From the NCBI RefSeq assembly GCF_000145255.1, contig NC_014394.1, positions 1,364,001-1,428,000 of the forward strand: a stretch of 64,000 nucleotides of DNA. Direction: 5' to 3'. The position numbers and the translations under genes are program-made. Positions within the stretch are counted from its first letter, which is position 1; the number at the start of each line of letters is the position of its first letter. Shown in pieces: positions 35,914 to 44,144 of this stretch. The notes under the pieces were generated by a model that saw only the letters and a program-made list of their open reading frames with translations, was not told the origin of the DNA and did not search any database. This stretch comes from Gallionella capsiferriformans ES-2 (GTDB taxonomy: Bacteria; Pseudomonadota; Gammaproteobacteria; Burkholderiales; Gallionellaceae).

Positions 35914-36585
35914 ATGATTGAATCCACGATATTCAGAATGACTGCCCTGTTCGGCGTGTTCACTCTGTTGGGCGGTTGTGCGGTCGAATCCGCTTCACAG
36001 GCCGTAGTGGATGCCTATCGATTGATCCATTCCGAAGGATCAGCTGCGCAGCACGAACTGAATCCGAAGCTGAGCTATTTGCGCGTGCAGACAGGCGGGC
36101 GAGAGGTGTTCATGGCCTTGGGCTATATCGACGCCACGCCGGATGGACCGGTCGATGTCTGGTACAGCGCCGAGGCCGATGTGTTGCGTCTGCGCGACGG
36201 GCGGGTGGCGGGGGCGATCATGAAAACGGGTACGAACTGGCTTACTGTGTCGTTTTCGGATCTTCCGCGCTGGGACGCGGTAGGTCATCAGGCGCAATTC
36301 GAACGTATTCGCGATGTCAGTCCCGGCTATCGATATGGCATCCATGAAAAGATGCTAATCCGCCTCATCGAGCCGCCTACAGATACGCAGCTGAAAAATA
36401 TTTCTGCATCTTCACTTGTCTGGTTTGAAGAAACCGTGCAGGGTGGCAGTGATCGTCCGGCGCGTTACGCAGTCAGGCTGGCTAGCCCGGGTACGCAACG
36501 AGTCATTTATGCGGAACAGTGTCTGTCCAGTGAGTATTGCTTTTCATGGCAAGATTGGCCGAATTCCAGCAAAGGTACGCATTGA
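35914..36585 (+). CDS. YjbF/GfcB-family outer-membrane lipoprotein
   Basis: A 223-residue protein with a lipoprotein signal ending LFGVFTLLGGC (lipobox, acylated Cys) and the YjbF pattern: LSYLRVQTGGREVFMALGYID, DVWYSAEADVLRLRDGR, GTNWLTVSFSDLPRWD. In E. coli GfcB/YjbF is part of the gfcABCD capsule secretion set. It directly precedes the GfcC-GfcD fusion and overlaps it by four bases. ATG 35938 is an alternative start. No enzyme activity is known for the family. Confidence 0.87.
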   Translation: MIESTIFRMTALFGVFTLLGGCAVESASQAVVDAYRLIHSEGSAAQHELNPKLSYLRVQTGGREVFMALGYIDATPDGPVDVWYSAEADVLRLRDGRVAGAIMKTGTNWLTVSFSDLPRWDAVGHQAQFERIRDVSPGYRYGIHEKMLIRLIEPPTDTQLKNISASSLVWFEETVQGGSDRPARYAVRLASPGTQRVIYAEQCLSSEYCFSWQDWPNSSKGTH

Positions 36586-39500
36586 GTTCAAAGACACATC
36601 ACAGGTTTTCACGCAATCTGCTCAGTTCTTTGTTGCTGGCGACCTTGTCAGGCACGCAGGCGGCGGCAGCTGAGGTTGAGGCGCAAATGCGCCTGAGCCG
36701 GTGGCTGACCGAAACGCCGCAAGCCGCCTATCTGCCAGGGCTGGTCTGGCAGGTGCCGGAAGAGGCGCAGGTTCAGGAGCGTATCAAGGCAGCGTTGCTG
36801 GATCAGATCCGCTCTGTGGAGATCGCTCCTGAAGTTACCCGTACGGCTGCAAGCGGCCTTGCCGGATTTGTCGAGTCGCTTCCTGTGACAGGCCGTGTAG
36901 TCGTCGAAAAAACTGATCCGCGCTGGCTGGAAGTCAATCCGCAGCACGACCCGCAACTGAAAAAAGGCCAGAAAGTATCTATCCCGTCGCGACCGACTAC
37001 CGTGACGGTGGTACAAGGGGATGGCAGCGCTTGTCAGGTGACGCATTCGGTTAGTTTGTATGCGAAAGATTATATTGGTAAGTGCAACCCAGCAGGGGAT
37101 CCGCAAGTTGCCTGGGTGGTGCAGCCGGACGGGTTGATCAGGCGCGGCGGTGTGGCCGCCTGGAACGAGAGTGAACAAAACACGCCGGCTCCCGGTGCGT
37201 GGATAGTCGTGAGCGACGCTGACCTTCCCTGGCCCGACGAAATACTTGCACAAGTTGCCAGATTGCTGGCTACGCAAGGTGTGGCGGCGGACGGGTATGC
37301 GAAAGACGAGAGGCCTGATGATAAAACTGCTCATCCCCGCTCAGCGGGCGAGGGGGCATACCATTCGCGGCGCGAGTTTAGCGTTGAATCACCGCCTGAT
37401 AATGGTTTTTTCGGATCCCGTCCACGCGATCTTGCGCTGACCTACAACGACTGGGGGATGACGGGGCTGATACAGACTCCCTCAGCGCGCATGCAGAGCG
37501 CGGGTAATGCGGCGCTGAACGCCAGTCGCGTCTATCCGTACACGCGGATGACCGGCAGCATGCAGCTGATGGACTGGCTCGAACTGGCGGTGCGCTGGAC
37601 CAGTATTTCCAACCGCTTGTACGGGCCTGCCAATTTTTCGGGTGGTCAGGCGACGAAGGACAAAAGCGTCGATTTCAAGCTGAAGCTGCTGGATGAGACC
37701 GCTATGCTGCCCCAGTTGGCGGTGGGGCTGCTCGACGTGGGCGGAACCGGGCTGTTTTCCAGCGAGTATCTGGTGTCGAGCAAGCGCACCGGCAATCTGG
37801 ATTGGTCGCTCGGGCTGGGCTGGGGCTATCTGGGCGCGCGCGGCAATCTGGGCAATCCGCTGTCGGTTCTGAGCCCTCAATTAGGTACCCGTCCAGTTGG
37901 AAATTTCACAACCGGTACGGTGAACAGCTCGGCGATTTTCAGAGGCAAGACATCGCTGTTCGGCGGCGTGCAGTATCAGACGCCTTGGGATTCTGTGATT
38001 CTGAAACTGGAATACGACGGCAACAATTATCTGAACGAGCCATTAAATAATCCGCTGAAACAGCGCAGCCCGTTCAATGTCGGCGCCGTCTATCGCGTCA
38101 ATCCGGGTGTCGATCTGGCGCTGAATCTGGAGCGGGGCAATACGCTGGCGATGAATTTCAGTTTTCACGGCGATCTGAGCAAATTCTATATGCCCAAACT
38201 CAGCGATCCGGAAACCGAACCGGTCAGCGCAATTTACCCCGACCAGGAGCCTGACTGGGATCGGGTCAGTCGGACGCTGGAAGAGAAAACTTCCTGGCAT
38301 GTGTTGCAGATCAGGCGCGCGGGCAGCGAGGTGATCGTGAAGTTCCAGAACGCCGATGCCAAAAACTGGAACGGCTATGTCGATCGCGTGATATCGGTGT
38401 TACACCGCTATGTGCCTAACAAGAAAGTGCTGGTGTTTCGCATCCAGTCCAGCGAATACGGTCTGGGGATGCATGAATTCCAGGTCGATCGCAGCGCCTG
38501 GGTCAACGCGAAAACAGCCTTTGTGCCGGCTCACCGCAAGCAAAGCGCGGTATTTGAGCGCGCCGCCTTCGACGGCTTCGATTATCCTCAATCGGAGACA
38601 CTGGTGGACAGATTGCCCGACAGATTTTCTGGGAATGCCGGAATTTATCTGGATCATTCGTTCGGCGGCCCGGAAGGCTTGCTGTACAAGATGGGAGTGG
38701 GCGCGCGCGGCAATTACAATTTCAGGGATGACACCTGGTGGACCGGCACGCTCCAATACGGACTGATTGATAACTATAACAAGTTCGTCTATCCTGCCTC
38801 ACTGAGCACATTGCCGCAGGTGCGCACACAGATACAGCGCTATGTAAAAACGCCGGTGGCGATACCGGTATTCCAGTTCACACATGTAGGTAAGCTGGGT
38901 AGCGAAAACTTTTTCAGCCTGTACGGCGGCATGCTGGAGACCATGTATGGCGGTATCGGCGGCGAGTGGCTGTACCGTCCCTGGCACAGCCCGGTGGCGG
39001 TGGGTTTAGATCTGAATGCGGTTCAGCAGCGCGGCTTCGGACAGGACTTCACATTCCTGCCCTACAAGACCTTGACCGGACACGCCAGCCTGTACTGGGA
39101 TACCGGCTTTCAGGACATCAACGCGACCGTGCATGCCGGACGTTATCTTGCCGGCGATGTGGGGGCGACACTCGACCTATCCCGTTCGTTTAAAAACGGC
39201 GTAAAGATGGGTGCATTCGCCACCAAGACCAATGTTTCTGCGGTGCAGTTCGGCGAAGGCAGTTTCGACAAGGGCGTCTATCTGACGATCCCGTTCGATG
39301 CATTGCTCACGCGCTCGAGCACCAATATCGCAAGTATTGTGTGGCACCCGCTTACCCGCGACGGCGGTGCGATGCTCAACCGCGAATTCCAGCTGTTCGA
39401 TCTGACCAAAGGGCAGGGTGGCGATTTGCTCAAACTGAGCCCGTGGAGCGATGAAAGAACGTCACAGTTTGGCGATGCGTCCGATACAGGTGCCGGTGTC

Positions 39501-40193
39501 GGGCGACGAAAATCGGTTTTCTCGATGGCGACCGGCGATCTGGTCAATGCCGGAAGGCTGACGATGACGTCGCAATTCTGGGAGTCGATGTTGTGGATGG
39601 GCGGCATCACGCTGGCTTCATCGATCGCGGACAAGCCGGCGGACAGGCTGGCCGTGAACTACGGCGCGCGACCCGCTGCGAAGACGTTTGAATCAATCGG
39701 CAATATGCTGCCTTTCTTGGCGCTGGGCGCATCGGGCATGGCTTTCTTCGGCGGCGAGCCCGACAGCAAGCTGAGCACGACGGCGTACAGTTCGCTGGCA
39801 GCGGGCGGCATTGGGCTGGTCAGCACTTTGGGCATGAAATACGTGATCGGCCGCGACCGGCCTCTGGTCGGCACGGGGCCTGCCAGCTTTAACTTCATGA
39901 ACGCCAACAACGGAAACGCCTCGATGCCGTCAGGGCATACCACGATCATGTGGGCGGCCATTACACCCTATGCCAAGGAGTACGATGCGCCGTGGCTGTA
40001 CGGTCTGGCGGCGGTGACCAATCTGGCCCGTATCGGCGGACGTAACCACTGGTTCTCGGACACGGTGGCAGGCTCGATGTTCGGCTATGCGATAGGCGAC
40101 TTCGTGTATCAGTCGCATAAAAATACCGAAAAGCGGGGCATGGAATGGCAGATATCGCCGAATGGCGTTGCTGCCTACTGGAAAATGGATTAA
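36582..40193 (+). CDS. GfcC-GfcD (YjbG-YjbH) fusion with a C-terminal PAP2 phosphatase
   Basis: A 1203-residue secreted protein made of three parts that are normally separate. After a signal peptide (RNLLSSLLLATLSGTQAAAA), residues about 35-240 are GfcC/YjbG-like (VTVVQGDGSACQVTHSVSLY and GAWIVVSDADLPW). Residues about 285-985 are YjbH/GfcD, an outer-membrane beta-barrel type, starting with LTYNDWGMTGLIQTPSARM. Residues about 1040-1190 are a PAP2 phosphatase with all three catalytic motifs: KYVIGRDRP (KX6RP), PSGH and RIGGRNHWFSD (RX5HX3D). TTG 36582, with AAAGG upstream, overlaps the YjbF stop and gives a proper signal peptide. The PAP2 part may act on a lipid pyrophosphate carrier, but that is inference. 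Confidence 0.88.
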   Translation: MSSKTHHRFSRNLLSSLLLATLSGTQAAAAEVEAQMRLSRWLTETPQAAYLPGLVWQVPEEAQVQERIKAALLDQIRSVEIAPEVTRTAASGLAGFVESLPVTGRVVVEKTDPRWLEVNPQHDPQLKKGQKVSIPSRPTTVTVVQGDGSACQVTHSVSLYAKDYIGKCNPAGDPQVAWVVQPDGLIRRGGVAAWNESEQNTPAPGAWIVVSDADLPWPDEILAQVARLLATQGVAADGYAKDERPDDKTAHPRSAGEGAYHSRREFSVESPPDNGFFGSRPRDLALTYNDWGMTGLIQTPSARMQSAGNAALNASRVYPYTRMTGSMQLMDWLELAVRWTSISNRLYGPANFSGGQATKDKSVDFKLKLLDETAMLPQLAVGLLDVGGTGLFSSEYLVSSKRTGNLDWSLGLGWGYLGARGNLGNPLSVLSPQLGTRPVGNFTTGTVNSSAIFRGKTSLFGGVQYQTPWDSVILKLEYDGNNYLNEPLNNPLKQRSPFNVGAVYRVNPGVDLALNLERGNTLAMNFSFHGDLSKFYMPKLSDPETEPVSAIYPDQEPDWDRVSRTLEEKTSWHVLQIRRAGSEVIVKFQNADAKNWNGYVDRVISVLHRYVPNKKVLVFRIQSSEYGLGMHEFQVDRSAWVNAKTAFVPAHRKQSAVFERAAFDGFDYPQSETLVDRLPDRFSGNAGIYLDHSFGGPEGLLYKMGVGARGNYNFRDDTWWTGTLQYGLIDNYNKFVYPASLSTLPQVRTQIQRYVKTPVAIPVFQFTHVGKLGSENFFSLYGGMLETMYGGIGGEWLYRPWHSPVAVGLDLNAVQQRGFGQDFTFLPYKTLTGHASLYWDTGFQDINATVHAGRYLAGDVGATLDLSRSFKNGVKMGAFATKTNVSAVQFGEGSFDKGVYLTIPFDALLTRSSTNIASIVWHPLTRDGGAMLNREFQLFDLTKGQGGDLLKLSPWSDERTSQFGDASDTGAGVGRRKSVFSMATGDLVNAGRLTMTSQFWESMLWMGGITLASSIADKPADRLAVNYGARPAAKTFESIGNMLPFLALGASGMAFFGGEPDSKLSTTAYSSLAAGGIGLVSTLGMKYVIGRDRPLVGTGPASFNFMNANNGNASMPSGHTTIMWAAITPYAKEYDAPWLYGLAAVTNLARIGGRNHWFSDTVAGSMFGYAIGDFVYQSHKNTEKRGMEWQISPNGVAAYWKMD

Positions 40194-40212
40194 CGATCGG
40201 TTGGTAAGAAGC

Positions 40213-40884
40213 ATGAACAGTAAAAATGAGCATTCCGTAACTTACGACAGGCTGATGCGTTTGCCTGTCGTGTTATTCACGAGTTTTTTCTTCGTCCGCG
40301 AGCTGCTCGGGCTGAATGATTTTCTGGCCCGCCCGCCGATGGGGTTGGACTGGAACTTTATATGTACGCTCGCTGCGCGTATTTCTTTGCTGGTTTTTCT
40401 GGGCCTGTTGATTTTCTTTCACACGATACGTTCGCGCCCGGTCAATCAGGCCGTCGGCTGGGAATCCAAGATTTCGGCCTTGCTGGGTTTGACTCTGGGT
40501 AATGTGCTGTTGCTGCTGGACCGTTCAACCCCGTCGCCGATGCTGGACCTTGTTTCAACCACGTTGCTGCTGGCGGGCAATTATTTATGCGTGGTGGTGC
40601 TGCTGCATCTCGGTCGTTCGATCAGCATCATGGCGGAGGCGCGCAAGCTTGTCACAAGCGGTCCATACAGATTGATTCGCCACCCCTTATACCTGGCAGA
40701 ACAGGTTGCGATCGTCGGCATTTTCCTGCAATTTATGTCGTGGCAGGCGGCGCTGATACTGTTGGTGCATTTTTTCTTCCAGGTTCGCCGCATGTTAAAC
40801 GAAGAGCGCATTCTCACCGCTTCTTTCCCTGAATACCGGGATTATGCCAGTCGTAAAGCGCGTCTGATTCCCGGGGTGTGGTAA
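40213..40884 (+). CDS. Isoprenylcysteine/phospholipid methyltransferase-family membrane protein
   Basis: A 223-residue protein with five or six membrane helices and the C-terminal ICMT/PEMT signature SGPYRLIRHPLYLAEQ and EERILTASFPEYRDYASRKARLIPG, the SAM-binding region of this family. In bacteria the substrate is usually unknown. ATG 40213 follows TAAGAAG and lies shortly after the GfcC-GfcD-PAP2 gene, suggesting one operon. Its stop overlaps the next gene (TAATG). Confidence 0.82.
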   Translation: MNSKNEHSVTYDRLMRLPVVLFTSFFFVRELLGLNDFLARPPMGLDWNFICTLAARISLLVFLGLLIFFHTIRSRPVNQAVGWESKISALLGLTLGNVLLLLDRSTPSPMLDLVSTTLLLAGNYLCVVVLLHLGRSISIMAEARKLVTSGPYRLIRHPLYLAEQVAIVGIFLQFMSWQAALILLVHFFFQVRRMLNEERILTASFPEYRDYASRKARLIPGVW

Positions 40885-41315
40885 TGAATCGATACCGTAT
40901 CTACCTGGTCTCAGCCGTTGCTATTCTTATCCTCGTCAGCGCAGCCATGTTATGGATTGGCTCGGAGCGTTATTATCCGCAGGTCAATGTCGCGTTTCCG
41001 GATCACAGTGAACTGGTCTTTATCGATGTGCCGTGGACAAGTGAGCAAAAATGCCGCGATGCCAATAACAAGGTGGCCGGGGCAATCGGTAAAAATTGCA
41101 GCCAGTGCCAACTAAGGAATAGTTGCGCAAGGCAGATTAATCTCGCCTGGCAATCAGCGCTGGCGGGGCAGCCGATCAAGACTTACGTGGTGCATTCAGG
41201 TACGTTGCGCATCTTGGTGAACGCCGGAAATGACTCAAAACAAACCTGCATTGTGATGGCGGAGCAAATCACGCTCGACAAGAAGCAAACGGCTCGCTGT
41301 GTATTTCCGCTGTAA
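40884..41315 (+). CDS. Unknown small membrane-anchored, cysteine-containing protein
   Basis: A 143-residue protein with one N-terminal helix (IYLVSAVAILILVSAAMLWIG) and a predicted periplasmic domain with six cysteines, including a CSQCQLRNSC cluster, a preceding KC and two more near the C-terminus, consistent with disulfide bonds. I do not recognise the family. It is translationally coupled to the methyltransferase before it and is followed by dgkA. Confidence 0.6.
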   Translation: MNRYRIYLVSAVAILILVSAAMLWIGSERYYPQVNVAFPDHSELVFIDVPWTSEQKCRDANNKVAGAIGKNCSQCQLRNSCARQINLAWQSALAGQPIKTYVVHSGTLRILVNAGNDSKQTCIVMAEQITLDKKQTARCVFPL

Positions 41316-41352
41316 TGCAAGATCAAAGGCCTGAACGCGGGCCGCGTATGTG

Positions 41353-41721
41353 ATGACAAATCCACATAAACATCAGCCCGGATTGGGGCATGTATGGCGT
41401 GCAATGGGCATTGCGTTGCAAGGCCTGCGCGCCACATGGCAGTATGAAGATGCATTTCGTCAGGAAGTGCTAGTAGCTGCGATCGCGATCCCGGTCGCGC
41501 TGTTGTCAGGTGCCAGTGTGGTGGGCAAAGCGTTGCTGGTGAGCAGTATTATTCTGGTGCTGATCGTGGAGTTGCTTAACTCGGCACTGGAGGCCGCAGT
41601 TGATCACACTTCTCTGGAACTTAATCCGTTGGCAAAGCGCGCGAAAGACATTGCCAGTGCGGCAGTGTTGATGAGCATTGTGAATGCCGTCGTGATATGG
41701 GGATTGATCTTTCTATTCTGA
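41353..41721 (+). CDS. dgkA: Diacylglycerol kinase
   Basis: A 122-residue protein with three membrane helices and the DgkA signature VELLNSALEAAVD, plus an N-terminal amphipathic part (GIALQGLRATWQYEDAFRQE) containing the conserved active-site glutamate. It phosphorylates diacylglycerol (or undecaprenol in some bacteria) at the inner membrane, which fits its place beside polymer export genes. GTG 41350 is an alternative start. A terminator follows. Confidence 0.94.
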   Translation: MTNPHKHQPGLGHVWRAMGIALQGLRATWQYEDAFRQEVLVAAIAIPVALLSGASVVGKALLVSSIILVLIVELLNSALEAAVDHTSLELNPLAKRAKDIASAAVLMSIVNAVVIWGLIFLF

Positions 41722-41795
41722 TGCCAGAACCTGTATCCCCTTGAGCTAAGGAAGATGGTACCGGACGTGGATTCAATTTGTCGTAACGCAGAAAA

Positions 41796-41826
41796 AAAAA
41801 GCCCACCGCAAGGGTGAGCTTTTTAT
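41796..41826 (+). terminator. Rho-independent terminator after dgkA
   Basis: AAAAAGCCCACC and GGTGAGCTTTTT pair (one mismatch) around loop GCAAG, with A-run before and T-run after. It can serve + strand dgkA and possibly the antitoxin gene arriving on the minus strand. Confidence 0.85.
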
Positions 41827-41937
41827 TTTATTGGTGGAGATTACCAGGGGAATTGAGTACAGGTACGCAAGGATGCTAACAAGTGAGGAAAGATTCGGGT
41901 TCGTGAGGATTTTTGCTAACAAACGCCAACCAACCCG

Positions 41938-42261
41938 CTAGGCTAATTCAACCGTGCGAACTTCAATTCCAACTTTCAGACGCGCACGAACCGCACCAAA
42001 AATAGCAGCGAGGTTATCCATGCTTGGATTACCTTTGGGCGACAACATGCGGTGTAGGCTCTTGCTGGGTTTGTCAGTCAGCACGGCCAACTGCTCAAAT
42101 CCCACGGTAGCATTCACGAGGTCACGCAGAATCAGGCGTGCCGTTTCCGGTTCGTCACTCAAAAATAAAGTGGCTGCTTCATCAAGCAGTGCTTTGGCAA
42201 ATGCGGGATCGCGTTCAACGCGCTCGATGACTGTTTGCTTGAAATTTCGAGTTAGTGCCAT
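41938..42261 (-). CDS. HTH antitoxin of a RelE/HigB-like pair
   Basis: A 107-residue protein starting MALTRNFKQTVIERVERDP. The middle has TARLILRDLVNATVGFEQLAVLTDKPSKSLHRML and NPSMDNLAAIFGAVRARL, the arrangement of addiction-module antidote proteins with a degenerate helix-turn-helix. It starts four bases after the toxin stop, in the toxin-first order of HigBA-type loci. In-frame codons upstream fall inside the toxin gene and were excluded. It probably represses its own operon. Confidence 0.8.
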   Translation of the reverse strand: MALTRNFKQTVIERVERDPAFAKALLDEAATLFLSDEPETARLILRDLVNATVGFEQLAVLTDKPSKSLHRMLSPKGNPSMDNLAAIFGAVRARLKVGIEVRTVELA

Positions 42262-42265
42262 GTGA

Positions 42266-42625
42266 TCACCTCTTTGTTTTCTCAGTTTTGCTGGCGGCAG
42301 ACTTGGCTTTTTTTCGCAACTTGTATTCATGGTGCAATGCTTTTGCCTTATCGATATCTTTCTGCTGACCGCGTTTAGTGCCACCGCCAAATAAAATAAT
42401 GAGTGTGTCACCATCCTTGGCAAGGTAAACCCGGTAACCCGGACCCCAGTCGATAACATATTCACCAATCCCATCAAACCACTTAACGCTGGATGTGTTG
42501 CCAAGCTCTAGGCGCAGCTTGGCAGTAACAATTTTAGCGGCGGCTTGCGGATCAAGGTCGTCGAACCACGTTTTATAGGGGTTCGAGCCATCCTGGCAAA
42601 TATATTCTTCGACCTTGATTTTCAT
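42266..42625 (-). CDS. RelE/HigB-like addiction module toxin
   Basis: A 119-residue protein with the pattern [34 protein letters not shown] (near), [34 protein letters not shown], the signature of the TIGR02683-type killer proteins of the RelE superfamily, usually ribosome-dependent mRNA interferases. The lysine-rich C-terminal tail is longer than usual. It is the first gene of the pair on the minus strand. Confidence 0.87.
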   Translation of the reverse strand: MKIKVEEYICQDGSNPYKTWFDDLDPQAAAKIVTAKLRLELGNTSSVKWFDGIGEYVIDWGPGYRVYLAKDGDTLIILFGGGTKRGQQKDIDKAKALHHEYKLRKKAKSAASKTEKTKR

Positions 42626-43002
42626 GCGCAGATAGTAACGTATAGGTAACTAATATTCAAGTTCGGTCGCGACGAAAATTGACTGAAATTGCCCGTCACA
42701 TTTTGTTGAGTGAGCGCAGTTTATCGGGGTCTTTACTGCATTCTCCACTCGCTGGAACTAGGGGTGTTCCCTCTTGCCTACCAATTCTTTCATCAAACCG
42801 TGCTGATTAGTCCGCGCGTAATTTATTGATTTTATGTGAAATAAAATTTTCATCTCGCGGACTTCAAAAAATGAAACGGGGCAGGGCAGGAGAGAAAAAT
42901 GGCAGTGAGAGAGAAAAATACTGCCGATGAGCGCGATGGCCTGAAATTGAGAAGTCCGCAACATATTGAAAATAAAGGGGAACGTGTGGGGTTTGCACAA
43001 AG
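42626..43002. other. Gap between the toxin gene and tmRNA, with an imperfect palindrome
   Basis: No gene was recognised. AGTCCGCG (42809-42816) and CGCGGACT (42856-42863) form an outer stem, and ATTTTAT (42829-42835) with ATAAAAT (42841-42847) an inner one, giving a potential 55-base structure. The promoter of the toxin-antitoxin operon should also be here (minus strand, before 42625). Confidence 0.4.
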
Positions 43003-43004
43003 AA

Positions 43005-43034
43005 AAATGTCCAACTGAAAACAGTTGGACATTT
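43005..43034 (-). terminator. tmRNA terminator
   Basis: On the minus strand AAATGTCCAACTG pairs with CAGTTGGACATTT around a TTTT loop, starting a few bases after the CCA end of tmRNA and followed by a T-rich tail. Confidence 0.9.
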
Positions 43035-43038
43035 AAAT

Positions 43039-43407
43039 TGGTGGAGACGGCGGGAATTGAACCCGCGTCCGCAAGCACTCTACAGGCAGTTCTACATACT
43101 TAGCCATGCTATTTAATTTAATCCCGGACACGCCAACTGGCGGGCTGGTACGGGACTAGTTACCTTAATTTTAGCTTCGTACAAAGTAACCCTGCACGAC
43201 ACGATTCTGTGTAATTTACCTCACTCATCTCAGTCTTGCGACTTTGAGCCACTCCACAGACAGCATGGTGTGAGGTCTAGCCGACTAAGCGGCTAAAGCG
43301 TAGTTTTCGTCGTTTGCGACTAGTTTTTTCCAGCTGATTTACGAGGTTGCGGGTCCTCGGTATGCCCTACTCTGCTTTGCAACCCACGTCGAAGCCAAGT
43401 CGTCCCC
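43039..43407 (-). ncRNA. ssrA: Transfer-messenger RNA (tmRNA)
   Basis: The minus strand starts GGGGACGACTTGGC and ends CCGCCGTCTCCACCA, the two tRNA-like halves of a one-piece tmRNA of 369 nt. The G-T-T-C-A-A-T-T-C T-loop is in the 3' part. The mRNA-like segment has resume codon GCA (43317-43315) and encodes ANDENYALAA before TAG (43287-43285), a tag of the betaproteobacterial type. tmRNA rescues stalled ribosomes together with SmpB, whose gene is not in the window. Confidence 0.97.
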
Positions 43408-43430
43408 GTTGTTGATACAAAACGCTGGCG

Positions 43431-43461
43431 ATTATAACAGACTCAGAGAGGAATCAGTTTC
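43431..43461 (-). promoter_or_regulatory. Probable tmRNA promoter
   Basis: On the minus strand TATAAT (43436-43431) is a perfect -10 box about two dozen bases upstream of the mature tmRNA 5' end. A -35 box 17 bases before is weak (AACTGA). The element overlaps the end of gph. Confidence 0.5.
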
Positions 43462-44144
43462 AGAAGTTCAAGTGGGGTGTCGATCATTGCGTGTGCAGCC
43501 CAGTTCTCCAGCTTAGCATCCGCGCTGATGTAACCGTAGCGAGCGATGACGCCGCGCATGTTGACCGCATTAGCAGCCTGCATGTCGCGTACATCGTCAC
43601 CCAGATACAGGCAGTTTTCGGGGGCAATATTGATGATCTCGCAGGCCTTGTTCATTGGGTCAGGGTGCGGTTTTGCGTTGGAACAGGTGTCGCCACTGAT
43701 GAGACACGCAGCGCGATCCGCATAACCTAATGCTTGCATTAATGGCAGCGTGTAAATATGCGGCTTGTTGGTAACGATACCCCAGGGGAGGCTGCGCAAT
43801 TCCAGTTCATTGATCAGGTCGCTCATGCCCTCGAAAAGCGCCGTATGCACGCAGATATTGTTCGCATAGTGATTCAGGAAGATATCGCGCAGTTCAATAA
43901 AGTCCGGCGAGTCAGGCGTAACGTTCATGCCGACCTTGAGCAGTCCTGCCGATCCGTGGGACGCCTGCGGGCGCAATACTTCCAGAGGCAGGGGCGTGAG
44001 GTTGCGGGTAAAGCGTACCTGATTCAACGCGGCAGCAAGATCGGGTGCGGTGTCCGCAAAGGTACCGTCTAGGTCGAACAAAACGGCTTTGACTGTAGCT
44101 GCTTCCCAATCCTCAGTCCTGAATCCAAAATCCTGATCAATCAC
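43443..44144 (-). CDS. gph: Phosphoglycolate phosphatase, HAD family
   Basis: Gph hydrolyses 2-phosphoglycolate; it is a HAD enzyme. It has [22 protein letters not shown] (motif I, nucleophile Asp), WGIVTNKP (motif II) and [11 protein letters not shown] with [12 protein letters not shown] (motifs III and IV). The codon before KAVLF is GTC, so the true start must lie upstream, inside a heptamer-repeat stretch encoding [18 protein letters not shown] 44144 or TTG 44156 are the options, both overlapping the ubiG end. The extension of about 20 residues is not typical. The ubiG-gph order is common in betaproteobacteria. Confidence 0.9.
   Translation of the reverse strand: MIDQDFGFRTEDWEAATVKAVLFDLDGTFADTAPDLAAALNQVRFTRNLTPLPLEVLRPQASHGSAGLLKVGMNVTPDSPDFIELRDIFLNHYANNICVHTALFEGMSDLINELELRSLPWGIVTNKPHIYTLPLMQALGYADRAACLISGDTCSNAKPHPDPMNKACEIINIAPENCLYLGDDVRDMQAANAVNMRGVIARYGYISADAKLENWAAHAMIDTPLELLKLIPL
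44103..44137 (-). repeat. Heptamer island H at the gph start
   Basis: Minus strand: ATCAGGA, TTTTGGA, TTCAGGA, CTGAGGA, TTGGGAA, five units in phase running from the ubiG stop into gph codons. TTCAGGA and CTGAGGA are the same words as in island G2, more than 11 kb away. Confidence 0.75.

Noticed and set aside
35168..35963. Long minus-strand open frames rich in Ala/Pro or Cys/Thr opposite the Gly-Ala protein gene
   Set aside because: They are reverse complements of the GC-rich tandem repeat; the + strand frame has a signal peptide and a ribosome-binding site.
41725..41760. Possible further heptamer island after dgkA (AACCTGT, CCCCTTG)
   Set aside because: Only two words and no sustained 7-bp phase.
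42758..43078. Minus-strand open frame of 106 codons next to tmRNA
   Set aside because: It runs through the tmRNA 3' end and its terminator and has no recognisable protein features.
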